64,000 nucleotides of DNA, from NCBI RefSeq assembly GCF_002099425.1, contig NW_018344159.1, positions 5,330,501 to 5,394,500 of the forward strand, read 5' to 3'. The notes under the pieces are model-generated. The model made no database searches, had not been told where the DNA came from, and was given only the letters and a program-made list of their open reading frames with translations. The DNA is from Phascolarctos cinereus (lineage: Eukaryota; Chordata; Mammalia; Diprotodontia; Phascolarctidae). Shown here piece after piece: positions 42,285 to 53,994 of the stretch (the stretch's first letter is position 1; every line of letters begins with the position of its first letter). The position numbers were made by a program, and so were the translations under genes.

Positions 42285-44020
42285 ATACTGAATCAATCAA
42301 TAACTCAACCAACTGGAATATATTAAGTGCCTAGTATGTGGCAGACATAGGCCAGCTAAGTGGTATAGTGGGGAGGCATGAGCCTGGAGTCAGGAAGACA
42401 CCATCCCAAGTTCAAATCTGGCTCCAGACACTTAGTTTCCTTATCCGTAAAATGAGCTGGAGAAGGAAATGGCAAACCACTCCAGTATTTTTGCCAAGAA
42501 AAAAGACTGAACAACAAATGTGGCAGACATTGTGCTGAGCACTGTTGATGCAACATCAAAAATAAAAATGCTCCCTATCTCCGAGAGGCTTACATTGTTC
42601 TGAAAAGACACAACATGTTCACTGATAAACAATAGGGAACATATAGAAAATATATTTTAAAAGATTTTGTGGGGGGAGGGGTTGATGATTAACAATTTAG
42701 GAAATTAAGAAAGAATTTCTGGAGGAGGTGATACTTGTTGAACTGAACCTTGAAGAAAGTAAGAGATGGGGAGAAGGGAGGGATAGTATTTGTTGCATTG
42801 GGGACAACCTGTGCAAAGACATAGAAACAAGAGATGGAATCCCATGTATGGGGACCAACCAGTAGACCATTACTTGTTTAGAATATGTAGAGTATATGAG
42901 GGGAACAATGTGCAATTGACCTGGAAGGACAGGCTAGATTCGGAAGGGCTTTCGATACCAAATGGAGTACCTGTTTTATTCCAGAGTCAATAGCTTCAAA
43001 AAGTTTTTTGAGTAAGAGAGTGTTTTAGTCAGGCCTGAGTTTTTAGAATATCGATTTCACAGCTGTGTAGAGGATATAATGGGAGGGAACAGCATGGAAG
43101 CAAGAAAACCAATAGCCATAGTCCAGGTGAGAGGTGATGAAAGTCTAACACAATGGTTGAAAAAGTACAAAGAAGAGTATGGATGTCAGAGATGCTGAGG
43201 AGGTAGAATTGTTGGGTATGGCAAGTGAGGGAGAGTGATGATTTCTTGGTTGTAAACTAAAGAAGAGTCATACTTTCAACATAAATTAGAAAGTTAGGCA
43301 GAGGTAAAAATTTGAGGGAAAAATAATGAGTTTGCTTTAGACAAATTGAGATGCATATAGGATATATAGTGAGCATTTGGAGAGAGATACTGGAGCTCAG
43401 AAGAGAAATGAAGGCAGAATATGTAAACTTGGGAGTTATCTGCATAGAGATGATTGTTAAATCTATGGGAGGTGATGGAGGTTAGAACAGGGCCTTAGGT
43501 AGTTAGGGACATACATAGATGATGATCTTGCAAAAGAGACAAATAGATAGGAAGAGAACCATGAGTGAATAGTGTCTTGAAAACTAAGAGAAGGGGAAAA
43601 AAGATTAGAAGGAGGTGAGCAGAGGTGGGTTCTCAAAAAGCTGTGACAGGACAGAAAAGCAAAGGATTCAAAGATAGAGGGCAGAATCAAGTGGATCTGA
43701 TTAAGTAGAGAGGGTCAAGATTTTGAAGAGAGGAAAATGAGGCTGGAGCAGGAGTGATAGAGTGAATAGAAGCTGTTATGAGGACACAGAATGGGTTTGT
43801 GATGGGGGAACAGATGGACAGGAGGGCATGGATGGAAAGAGCAACTTCAGAGAGATGGTATGTGGAGTTGGAGCACTTGTTGTTGATATGGGTGATACCC
43901 TCAAGATCAAGGGTATGACCATCCCTATGGCACTTAGATGGAATGAAGGTTGTTGACAAACTGGAAAGCAAGGAAGGGTATTTGAGAAGACATGAGAATG
44001 TGAATTCAAGTTCCTAAGCT
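42285..44020 (-). mobile_element. Long L2 LINE copy with a nested Mar-1
   Basis: Starts at the 3' tip 'tcaatcaataactcaaccaa' and passes 'gtgctgagcactgttgatgc', 'gagaggcttacattgttctg', 'ggagatactggagctcagaa' and 'tatctgcatagagatgattg'. About 1.55 kb of L2. Frames on either strand up to 94 codons are chance. Confidence 0.85.
42349..42517 (+). mobile_element. Internally deleted Mar-1 with perfect 13-bp TSD
   Basis: Flanked exactly by atgtggcagacat (42,336-42,348 and 42,518-42,530), the L2 target. At 169 bp it lacks the central CORE ('cagacactta' runs straight into 'gtttccttatccgtaaaatg') and about 40 bases of the tail, against about 250 bp for full copies. Confidence 0.95.
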
Positions 44021-44023
44021 TTA

Positions 44024-44272
44024 GAAGGGCAGCTACCTGGCACAAGGGATAGAATGCTGGAACTGAAGTTAGGAAGACTCTTGGTCATGAGTTCAAATGT
44101 GGTCTTGGACATTTACTAGCTGTGTGACCTTGGGTAAGTCACTTCACCCTGTTTGCCTCAGTTTCCTCATCTATAAAATGAGCTGGAGAAAGAAATGGCA
44201 AACCATTCCAGTATCCTTGCCAAGAAAATCCCAAATGGAGTCACAAAGAGTTGGACATGATTGAAGAACAAC
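44024..44272 (+). mobile_element. Mar-1 CORE-SINE, full length
   Basis: 'gggcagctacctggcacaag', 'actagctgtgtgaccttggg', 'aaatggcaaaccattccagt' and an ACAAC-type end. It adjoins the L2 end directly. Confidence 0.9.
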
Positions 44273-44279
44273 AATCCTT

Positions 44280-44460
44280 CAATTTTGGTTGTACAATAAG
44301 TAGAGTGTAGAATTAGGAAGTTCTGAATTCAAGTGTAGCCTCAGACGCTTATCAACTATATGACCTTGGCCAATTCACTTCTCTTATGCCTGCCTCAGTT
44401 TCTTCCACTGTAAAATGTGTATAATGATAGCATGTACCTCATTTTGGGGGAGCATAAGCT
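44280..44460 (+). mobile_element. MIR SINE
   Basis: 'ttctgaattcaagtgtagcc', 'ctgcctcagtttcttccact' and 'aaatgtgtataatgatagca'. Confidence 0.75.
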
Positions 44461-46115
44461 TAATAATTTATCTACTAGTTATTATAATAATTAACTGATA
44501 TCAATACTGAATTAATGTACCAATAATGAATTGATGTAAACTGTAAAACCTCACAATATTAATGTGAAAAGGATGTAGACATAAGAACAAAGCCCGAGTT
44601 CATTTTTAAGGTTAAATTTTAAAAGCTGTAACTGTGTGGCGGCATTATTAAAGTTCACATGAGAGATGTCTATGAACGATCTGTTTTTACATTTTCATCA
44701 AATTGCCATGAAATAGATAAAGGCTAACATCAGGGGTCATACTCCAGTTCCCCTATCTCCTTTCATCTTCTATATGTAACTGGAAGACACATATTAGAGA
44801 AGGACATCAATTACCTCCTCTACTCCATGAACCTGAGTTCTTCAAGAAAGAAGGTTCCACTGAGCATACATTTGTTTTGCACTCTACAAAAACAAAACAA
44901 AAAACCAAACCAAAACAAAACCAAACCACAGCTCTCCTTCTGCCTTATGTCACATCTTTTCTAGCCTGCATCCAAAGTTGATTATTAAATTGTATATATA
45001 GAAATACATTGGATACATGAATGAATGTAAATATAAATATCTGGATTATATCTCTGTGCATGTAATTAATGCTAGGATGGAAGAAGATATTTAGTTAATT
45101 GGTTCTTGTTAGTTAATAAATCTTTGAGAATCAGAATTTCATGCCTGTTGATTTGTGCTAATCACTGTCCCTACCCTTCCTGTACACCTCCCCTTCTCAA
45201 AGAATAATTGAAATTGCCGTAATTTGGATCACTGATAATTTTATAGCCTTTAAGTCAATCACCAATCTGAATTCTGTCTCTTATTAAAAGACATTTTCAT
45301 GAGTGGGAAAAAGATGGAAATATAAGCAGAGCTAAATGAAAAACAATATAGAATACAAACATTCACAAGAATAGAAAATTTGGGACCAAAATATATGTGC
45401 TTTTATCCTTTTTCTATTAAGATGGAAAAAAAATGAACATTTCCAAAAGAATTTGCTGATTAGAGTACACTGTCACAGGAGGAGCAATCAGAAGACCCTA
45501 TTCTATTACTATATGACTGCTGTAGACCAGAAAAATCCTTGGCCTTATTTTTTTTTGCCCTCTCCTATAAGCTGTTATGTTCTAGACTGGTGGTTTTCAA
45601 AGTATGTCTGCTGAACCATAAGTGAGGGTGCACATGAAAGGCTAAAATGGAACAATCTGACCTCTTGCTCTCAGAAGGCTTTTCAGTGAGGCAGACAAAA
45701 TGCTGTAAGCCTGTGGGTGGAGAGCCCTTTTCTTAGTTGGTTCTTATTTCTTTTGTCTCTGTTGTGTTTCTTCTTTCTTTATCTCAGGTGAATAAGAATT
45801 GAGGATGAAATAGATTAAGTCATAACCTGGTAAGTTTTGAAAATAAGAGGGAGGCCCTAGCAGGCTAGCAAGAGGAGATCATGTCAGAGTCAATCCGTAG
45901 CTGCCTCAGCCAAGCTGAGTGAGGAGCCAGCACAGCCATGAGAAATGATTTGCTTAACACAGCAATGAATCAACCCAACAACCAAGACATCAAGACCTAT
46001 AAGTCAAGAAGCAACTAATTCATTGACTATACATCAACCAGACACAAATTTTTTTGGGGGGGAATGTTTGTAGCAACCACTTTAATTTTGAGCCCACTTT
46101 CCCCAAGGACTAAAG
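44461..46115. other. Mostly unassigned, with A/C-rich tract
   Basis: Contains an (AAACC)-like low-complexity run at about 44,887-44,937. A hAT-like 'ggtggttttcaaagtatgtc' at about 45,590 has no convincing partner end. Confidence 0.4.
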
Positions 46116-46173
46116 AAGGGGTGGGGAACCTACTCCTACATGTGGCCTCGAGGCCCCAGATTCCCCACCCCTG
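46116..46173 (+). mobile_element. 58-bp hAT miniature element
   Basis: Almost entirely inverted termini: 'aaggggtggggaacct' and 'ccagattccccacccctg'. It is flanked by gactaaag and gactaaat (46,108-46,115 and 46,174-46,181), a 7/8 match for an 8-bp TSD. The centre is 'tgtggcctcgaggcccc'. Confidence 0.8.
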
Positions 46174-46616
46174 GACTAAATGTAGAGGGAAGAGAGTATC
46201 TCAGTTCAAGGTGGGGTAGAGTTTGCACTTCTGCCCTCATTCTACTTTCTCAGGGAATAGCCTTTGTAAAACTAATTGATATTAATTAGTTATTAATATT
46301 ATTGTGATATCAATAGATCACAGTACTATTAGGATTAAAATCACTACTAAGATTATATTGAGAAGATATTTAGTATTCAAATGATATTAAGGGAACACAT
46401 TGGATGGAGGCTTGTGAATGATGTATTAGAAGGATGTCACAGTCCCTAAGGGGGGTCAATTAAGCCCCTGATGCAGAGAACTAGCCTCAGGCTATGAATG
46501 AAATTGGGGTTAGGAAAGTGAGCTCAGAGCCTACAGAAAAGTGATAGTTATAAAATCTATACTATGCTTAAAGATCTTGTAGACATCGTCACCCCAGGAA
46601 ATGTTAGGCTTATTTT

Positions 46617-46970
46617 TCCCCTATGTTTTTGTTGTTCATCCTTCATTTCCTTTGTTTGTCAGCCTTTCTTTCAGAGTCACTAAAATCCAGTGGCAAGACA
46701 AAAACCAATGCAACTGGCGATAGCAGTGGATGGCACTGGGATACAGTGGATGACCTTGGCATCTTCTATGTCTGACTAAGCTCTGAGCACTCCACAATGC
46801 CTGCTTCATGGCTGTTGGAATAAATTGTTCTCATCCGCCATTCCACCAGAGGAAGCTGTCTTATGCTTGGGGTAGACATCTCCTTAACTCACTGACAGAT
46901 TTGAAGCCTGTTGGTTACCCTCAACCTGGCTTAGCCTGTCTAATGCCAAATAAGTTAGACTAAAATTTTT
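46617..46970 (-). mobile_element. Marsupial RTE-tailed repeat, longer copy
   Basis: 'ttgttgttcatccttcattt', 'agtcactaaaatccagtggc', 'gatgaccttggcatcttcta', 'ctgcttcatggctgttggaa', 'ggggtagacatctccttaac' and 'taagttagactaaaa'. Its 3' half is the complement of 2,949-3,142, but it lacks about 100 bases found there. It has no long frame. Confidence 0.65.
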
Positions 46971-47690
46971 GCTATTTATTTTTCTTTTACGTGAATGCAG
47001 TTTTTGATCATCTATAATTTTGACTTTGTTCAACCCAGGAGAAATGCAAAGAAAAATTTACATAGGAAAATTTCAATATATACAATACAAACTAGAGGGT
47101 GATTGTTTTAAACAGATTCTTAACCAAAGTATTCATCTCAAGGTTGCTTCCAATGCTTATTGTATAAAGCTCTTCTGATAATATCTAAAATGTTTTCTTA
47201 TAGCTCACTTTCTACTATACAAAGTCAGTGAAGGACAGAAAAACTTCAAAGTAAAAAGGAAGATTGTCTTTCTTGCAACTATTAGTCTGAAAAGATGATA
47301 GACCTTTTCTAAAATTACAATACAATCACTTCTTGGCTTTTTGGCACAAACCAAGATTAAATACAATACAAATCTCTGGAGAAAATTTAATTTGACTTGT
47401 AAACATCCATCTTTTTTACTTTTTGAGGAATATGTCAATTTCATAAAGCGATGTATGCCGTATCATGCATATTGTAGAGAAAACACCATTGGTATTAAAC
47501 TGCTGGCTGCGCTAGGTTATTAAATTTAAGTATGATAAATTTTACTTGCAAATGACCTTGAAACATACCTTCAACTGATGACTGTGTTAACTGAAATAGT
47601 TCCACAGGGTAAGACTTGTTAATTTTGGAAAGATTCAATCAATTTTTTTTTAAAGCTGCCATACTGCCTGAAAACGCAACTTTGGAACGG
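46971..47690. other. No recognised feature
   Basis: About 720 AT-rich bases. Frames at 47,205-47,444 (-) and 47,341-47,523 (+) look like chance. Confidence 0.4.
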
Positions 47691-47691
47691 A

Positions 47692-48290
47692 ATAGAAAAG
47701 TGTTTTTAGCCACTTTTTATGTTCCAAGCACTGAGGATCAAAAAAATAAAGTCTAGATAGTCCCTGCTCTCAAACCATGCACATTCTAATTAGGGAAGAT
47801 AATACATATAAGGGGGCTCAATTTCATGTTCAGTTTGTGGCATATGGAAAGGCCAGTTAGTACTTATATTCTGCAAGGCACATGTATGTGTGTGTGTATG
47901 TGTGTGTGTGTGTGTGTGTGTATGTGTGTAAAGACAGAGAAAGAGAGATAGACAAAGACAGAGGCAGAGACACAGAGAGAGACAGAGGCAGAGAGACAGA
48001 GACAGAGAGAGAGGGCAGAGAGAGAGAAAGAGAGAGACAGACAGACGGACAGATACGCTAACATACACAAATATACACATGCAAACACACATACAGAAGC
48101 TGTGTGTGTATCAGGAAGGGCCTCCTGCAGAATGTAGGAATTGTTGTTGTTTGAACTTCATTCTAGAAGAGGACCATGACCTGAGTTTTGAGGAAGGTAG
48201 GAGGTGGAGACAAAATGGGAGAGCACTCCAGGAATAGAAGACAAGTCAATGAAAAGGCATGGAACAGTGGGCAAATTTTGAGAGCTGTCT
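47692..48290 (-). mobile_element. L2 LINE 3' region split by microsatellites
   Basis: 'ccaagcactgaggatcaaaa' and 'atagtccctgctctcaaacc' on one side, and 'gaagggcctcctgcagaatg' and 'gagagcactccaggaataga' on the other. Simple repeats fill the middle. Confidence 0.6.
47884..48060. repeat. (GT)n then (CAGAGA)n tract
   Basis: GT repeats to about 47,930, then about 120 bases of purine-rich agagacagag-type repeats. It produces Ser/Leu/Cys pseudo-frames on the minus strand. Confidence 0.95.
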
Positions 48291-48699
48291 ATCAAAGCTT
48301 CCATGAGAGCTGCATTTAGGCCATTCATGGGTGTGTATGATTTACACGGACAGCACATACACCTTACCCAAGAATATAGCAACGGTGCAGTCTTCTAGAA
48401 ACGGAGGGGAGATCTGAAGTCATGAACCACTGTGCTGGTCTGTAATATTGGGGCAGCCTCAGTGGCAAGCTGCTTTCAAGAGATGGTGGAGCCAGAACTA
48501 GCAATTTTGCTTCCCTGGCCTTGCAACATAAAACACTCTCTTAAGTCAACTTCATGATTCATGATGTCAGAATAAGATGAGCAGCCATTAAAATGGACTT
48601 AGTCTAGTTAGAGGAAGAAATTGGTTACTCTCAGGTCTAAGATAAGTTTTATTTTAAAATCTGATAGCTTTTTAGTTGAAGTAATCAGAGAGATTAAAG

Positions 48700-49120
48700 A
48701 TTCAGTAGCAGGTAGAGGCTGAACGTAAAGTCAGAAAGACTTTTCTCTGTTCACACACTTAAATCTTTCTGGGTTTCATTTTCCTCAATTGTAAACTAAG
48801 GAGAGAGGCAGCTAGGTGGCACAGTAGATAGAGTACTGGGTCTGGAGTCAGGAAGACTCATCTTCTTGAGTTCAAATCCAACCTCAGACACTTACTAGCT
48901 ATGTGACCCTGGGCAAGTCACTTAACCCTGTTTACCTCAGTTTCCTCATCTGTAAAAATGAGCTGGAGAAGGAAATGGCAAACCACTCCAGTATCTCTAC
49001 CAAGAAAACCCTAAATAGGGTCACAGAGTCAGACATAACCAAAACACTGAATAACAACAACAAAACAAGGACAGGAAGGATCTTCTTGAAGGTCATTTTC
49101 AGCTCTAAAATTCTGTAACT
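48700..49120 (+). mobile_element. MIR3 SINE split by Mar-1
   Basis: Left arm 'tttcctcaattgtaaactaa' and right arm 'tcattttcagctctaaaatt' are consecutive MIR3 blocks. The Mar-1 at 48,806-49,065 separates them. Confidence 0.75.
48806..49065 (+). mobile_element. Mar-1 CORE-SINE, full length
   Basis: 'aggcagctaggtggcacagt', 'tactagctatgtgaccctgg', 'gaaatggcaaaccactccag' and 'actgaataacaacaac'. Low divergence. Confidence 0.95.
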
Positions 49121-49124
49121 CAGT

Positions 49125-49305
49125 TCGTAAACATTTATTATGTGCCTGCTATGTGCCAGGCACTGGAGTAAGTGCAGAGGATATAAAGAAAGGCATGAGA
49201 CAATCTCTACCCTTGAGGAGCTCACTGTCGGATTCCAGCCAGGAGTGGATCCAAGGTCTTTTGCTTCCAAGTTTAGTGCTCTGACCAACACACCATGTTG
49301 CCTCT
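49125..49305 (-). mobile_element. L2 3' tip joined to a MIR fragment
   Basis: 'gctatgtgccaggcactgga' and 'cttgaggagctcactgtcgg' are L2. From about 49,236, 'caaggtcttttgcttccaag' is a reverse MIR head. Confidence 0.75.
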
Positions 49306-50494
49306 GTTGAGCGATGGGGCTTTTGGCTCTTTGCTTTCCCCTCTTATCATTTGCTCTGCCTGTCTAGCTCAGCTGGCTATGGAACGGTTCTAATGATGCA
49401 GACTTAGGCTGGCTCTCAGTAGAGGCCCCTCCATAGCCCCAGATGATAATGCTAACCTCAGTCATGAATCTCAGAAATACCTTTAATCAGACCTAGAGTG
49501 GATTGGAAGAGAGTGGGAAGATAGAACAATGCAAATTCATTAGTAGTACTAGAAATCCAAATCAGGGTGTCTCCTCTATTGACAATGGGTCAGTAGCCCC
49601 ATCTTTATCGGAAGGGCAATGAACCAATTTGTTTTCCTCTAAAATCTTTACTTTTAGCTCTTTGTATGGTTTCCTTCTTAACTTTTAAACTTCAGAAGAG
49701 CAAAATTCCACTTCACCTTCAACCTTTGTGCTATAATTTGGTTTATTTTCTGTGTTTCTTGTTGGTAATGAACATGCTTTTCCCAAAACAAAAAAAGAAG
49801 AAGTGTTAATCCAACTCATCTTTCTATCCATGACAGCTATGGAGATGTTTTAAGTGACATTTTAAATTGTAAAGCAAATCAATTACAAATATTTTTAGAA
49901 AATGGTTACTTTGATTTGGAACAAGCTCTTGGCATGATAAAAGTACACGTCTCTAAAATAGCATCTAAGAGAAGAGAATCATCCAATGATTAAGGCAGAA
50001 TTCTATTCCCAGAAGTACACAGGTCAGGATGTTGACAATTGTGTTCATTATCTTCCCACACGTGATATGGACAAATCTATATCAAAACATTTTCTGTTTT
50101 TGGAGTGGTAATTGTATTTCCATTTATAAAAGGTGTAAATAATACTCAAATTCATGCCTTTTGACATCTGCCATCCCCAATCAAGAAGGGTGAGGTTTAA
50201 TTTAACCAGAGAAATTGGCAAAAGCTTCAAATTATGGAGGCCCTGTATTATGTCAGTGGTTCTACCTCTAAAGGGTTGATGTGAACAAGGTAGTAGCATT
50301 TAGTCATTTCAAATTCTCTTAGTCTGAGGTAAGTTGTGCCTTATCTACAATACTGGGCAAAAACAACAACAACAACAAAAAGCCCCAACAACAAAATATT
50401 AAATTTATATTAAGAATTTTAATACTTCAAATTATATCTGCTGTATTTTAAAATAATTATTGGACACATCAATGTTGTGTGACTTGGGCACAGC
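49306..50494. other. No recognised feature
   Basis: About 1.2 kb without a recognised element. An AAC-repeat at about 50,358-50,385 belongs with this end of the block. Confidence 0.4.
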
Positions 50495-50655
50495 CTCAGT
50501 CATGCAGAATCAGAAAGGAGCTTTGAGATAATTTGCTTTGACGCCTTCATTTTAGAGGTAATGAAACTGAGAACCAGGGTTTTTAGGTGACATCCTTAAA
50601 ATCACATAGTAAGGGAGTGAGGGACTAGATCTTCTGAGTGTCAGTTCAGTGAAAA
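50495..50655 (-). mobile_element. MIR3 SINE, diverged
   Basis: 'tttagaggtaatgaaactga' and 'cttaaaatcacatagtaagg'. Confidence 0.65.
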
Positions 50656-51039
50656 TTAATAAATTATTTTTGTTTACACTAAAATGTCTAATTTATAGCC
50701 TATTAGTTACCATTGAAAGGTGCAATTTGCTACAAATTTGACAAAGAATCTTAGAACTGTCAGTGTCTGCTCTTTCTGTCAAGGAGCCCATGTTACTTAA
50801 CATTTCCGTGTGGAAGTAAGTCTGACTGCATAAACCATAGCTTTAAAATGCCTCACTAACATTTATCTTTTGGAATTGAAGTAATAACACATTTTACTAG
50901 TTATTCTTGCCTAGGATTGCTCTTCTGTAAGAAAAGATGTAAATAAATTTTATAGCACAAAATCTAATTCCTCACTAAGCTTTGTTAGGGCTGCTCTGTC
51001 TACCCTAACTTCAGTTATTCAGGTAGAGACCAAATGTAA

Positions 51040-51283
51040 CATTGTTGTTTAGTCGTGTCCAACTCTTTGTGACTCCATTTGTGGTTTTCTTGGCAAAGAT
51101 AATGGAGTGTTTTGCCATGTCCTTCTCCAGCTCATTTTACAGATGAGGAAACCGAGGTAAACAGGGTTAAGTGACTTGCCCAGGGTTACACAGCTAGTAA
51201 GTGTCTGAGACTGGATTTGAACTCAGGAAAAGGAGTCTGACTTCAGGCCCAGCACTCTATCCACTGTGCCATTTAGCAGCCCA
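51040..51283 (-). mobile_element. Mar-1 CORE-SINE
   Basis: 'gttgtttagtcgtgtccaac', 'ttacagatgaggaaaccgag' and 'ctctatccactgtgccattt'. Flanks ccaaatgta and ccaaatata suggest a TSD. Confidence 0.9.
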
Positions 51284-51299
51284 AATATAGTGAAAGTTG

Positions 51300-51480
51300 T
51301 TTAATTTTTAACCAGCTGTGTGGCCATGGACAAGTCAGGCAACATCTTTTAAAAATGTTTCCTCATTTGTGAAATGAAGTTACTAATATCTTTTGTACCC
51401 ATCCTAGTTTCAAGGGGTTTTAAAACTCAAATCTTTTGAGATAATATATGCAAATTGCTTTGCAGATTCTAAAAACATTA
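51300..51480 (+). mobile_element. MIR SINE
   Basis: 'accagctgtgtggccatgga', 'tttcctcatttgtgaaatga' and 'caaattgctttgcagattct'. Confidence 0.75.
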
Positions 51481-51704
51481 CACAGTCAATTGTTCTTATT
51501 GTTCTCATTTTTCTCTCCTTATACACAAAAAAATTCAGATAGTCCCGGGAAAATTTCTGTTCTACTATTGTTCTTTTATGTTTAATGTTCATCAGACTTT
51601 GTTACGGGAAAATGAAATGATAGCTTTTTGTTAAATAGATGAAAATGTTGGGATGTAAGTTCTTCTTTGCTTGCGCTTTAAGTTAGCAGCTTCAGTAGCA
51701 GATG

Positions 51705-51905
51705 CAATGATGGGGATGATATGTAATCTCCTTTGGTCTTCACAGCAACCCTGGGAGGTTGGTGCTCTTATTATCCCCTTTTACAGTTGAGGAAATGGAG
51801 ACAAATGAAGGTTTCGTGACTTTTGCATAGTCACACACATAATAATTGTCTGAGTTCAGATTTGCACTCAGCTCTTTCCAGCACTCAATCTACCCACACC
51901 ACCTC
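51705..51905 (-). mobile_element. MIR SINE
   Basis: 'cttcacagcaaccctgggag', 'ccttttacagttgaggaaat' and 'cagatttgcactcagctctt'. Confidence 0.8.
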
Positions 51906-52418
51906 TAAGTATATCTGTCAAATTCTGAAGACTATTTTGGGAGTTGTATTTGTAGTTCAGAGATTTGTCACTTTTATGAAGGAGAGCAAGTATCTTGTGT
52001 ATAATTTTTGCCCTTTGATCTTATGTTTCTGAGTATCTGGTAGATGCTAAATTTTTTGCCACATACAATGATATGCCGTACGGTTTTCTGCAGTTTCCTT
52101 GCAAAACTGCTATCAGTTAGTCTGGACTCCTTAAAGACAATCTTTCTGTGATTGCTGGGTGGCAATGACCTGGTTTTGTATTACTATTATAAACCCCTCC
52201 AACTTATGGAAATAAATCCACATGACTTGGGCACTTGTTTCATCCGTCATTGTTGACATATTTCTGGTTGAGTGTATATCTGTGTCAACCAAAGAAAGCC
52301 TCTCAGTTCCATCCTTGGATCTCAGCCATTTCATAGAATCTCTCTGGAATTCACCAGAGAACTTATAGAAGGCATGCACCTATTGTCCTTCTCCTTTAGC
52401 TTCTTCTTAACCAGTATC
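51906..52418. other. No recognised feature
   Basis: About 510 bases without a recognised element. Confidence 0.35.
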
Positions 52419-52419
52419 T

Positions 52420-52665
52420 CCATAGAATCTTGGGAAATAGAGCTGAAAGGGACTTTACTGGTCATCCTATACATCATTTTATGGATGAGGAAACTGAAAC
52501 CAAGAGAAGTTAAATATATTGCTAAAGATCACATAGGTAGAAGTTGCAGAACTGGGATTCATAGAGACTCTTAGAGTGGACGGAGTCTCCGAGGTCATTG
52601 GGTCCAAATCTAGATTCAAAATGGAGTCCTCTGATTCCCAAATCCAGAGATCTTCCTACTGTAAC
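52420..52665 (-). mobile_element. MIR3 SINE with a 50-base insert
   Basis: 'atagagctgaaagggacttt', 'tatggatgaggaaactgaaa' and 'gattcccaaatccagagatc'. About 50 extra bases ('agtggacggagtctccgagg') interrupt the head side. Confidence 0.75.
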
Positions 52666-53578
52666 ATGATTCAGGTTTGGAACTCATGTTACTTAGTCCA
52701 GTTGGTTATTAATCCACTCTATTTTGGATATCTGATTAAGTTTACCCCTTATCATGATTAATGACATGGGCATCTCCTAGGCCTTATTGCTTTTTCTAGG
52801 GTTATTAAGCTCTATTCCTACATTGCCTTTTCCATTATGCAATTTTGCACACTGCTGCCTGAGTTAATTCTTGTTCATATTAGTTTCGAAAGTACAGGCT
52901 ACCTTCTTAGAGATCCCTACAAATAGACAAATCCGAGAATATTTGTTCCTAACATAAAATGCTTCGGACAGCTACTCATTTTCTCATCAAAGCTGACTTT
53001 TTTCAAAATTCTGTCAATTCTTCTGATAATATCAGGTAATTAGGTATTAATGGTCTTTTAACATTTCTTTTTAATACATGCTAATCTCCTTTTTAACAAG
53101 GTGAGTGCCTTCCAGAAGTAGTTAGGGAGCAAGGCCAGAATGGTACCAGGGAGGGAACAATCAAGAAGATGCAAATGTTCAGAACTGAAACTGTCCGAGT
53201 GTGAGAATCAGGATGGTTTCCTGTATACTACACAATAAAAATTTGTCAGGTCTTCCATCACAATCAACTTTTAAAGTCTTACCCACTATGCTTTCCAAGA
53301 CATTGCTCTTCTAGATTGCAAAGTGGAAATAAATGGGTTTTTTTGTTTGCTATACCTTAAAACCAGCAATAATAAGCTGCTTTGTATTATACAAAATCAC
53401 TTTCCTTAAAATAATCTTGATAAATAGTTAATATTATTAATAGCAAATATTGTTAACCTCCATCTTGGCCTTGTGCTATCTTGAACATACATGTATAAAC
53501 AGAAAGGTTTCTGTGATTTTTTTTCTAGAGTGAGGAACTCCTTGTGTTGGAACTCCCTCTAGCAATGGATATCTAACC
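52666..53578. other. No recognised feature
   Basis: About 910 bases without a recognised element. Confidence 0.4.
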
Positions 53579-53579
53579 T

Positions 53580-53819
53580 GTTGTTTGTTTTCAGTCATGT
53601 CCATCTATTTGTGACTCTTTCAGGGGTTTTCTTGGCAAAGATACTGAGTGATTTGCCATTTCCTTCTCTAGCTCATTTTACAGATGAGGAAACCGAGGCA
53701 AACAAGGTCAAATGACTTGCCCAGGGTTACACAGCTAGTAAGTGTCTGAGTCTGAATTTGAAGTCAAGTCATCCTGACTCCAGGCCTGGCACTCTATCCA
53801 CTATGCCACCTACCTGCCC
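53580..53819 (-). mobile_element. Mar-1 CORE-SINE
   Basis: 'ttgtttgttttcagtcatgt', 'tttacagatgaggaaaccga' and 'tatgccacctacctgccca'. Confidence 0.9.
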
Positions 53820-53829
53820 ATATTCAACT

Positions 53830-53988
53830 TATTCATGACTTATTAAGAATGGTCCTAGAGAATTATCTGAGGCACTCAGAGCTTAAATTATTTGCTCAGG
53901 ATTGTACAGCTAACAAATATCAAAACTCAGATTTAAATCTAGTTCTTTCTAATGTCTAGCCTAGCTAGTACTTTACTACTTTGCCATA
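53830..53988 (-). mobile_element. MIR SINE, diverged
   Basis: 'tatttgctcaggattgtaca' and 'tttaaatctagttctttcta'. Confidence 0.6.
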
Positions 53989-53994
53989 TTAGAG

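Noticed and set aside
43463-44045. Several 64-94-codon frames on both strands
   Set aside because: All lie in the reverse L2 copy, whose decayed complement is stop-poor. None matches L2 ORF2 over a useful length.
45590-45700. hAT-like 'ggtggttttcaaagtatgtc' start
   Set aside because: No matching terminal inverted repeat or 8-bp duplication was found, so boundaries cannot be supported.
47790-48092. Cys/Val/Ser/Leu-repeat 'proteins' on the minus strand
   Set aside because: Translations of the (GT)n and (CAGAGA)n simple repeats.
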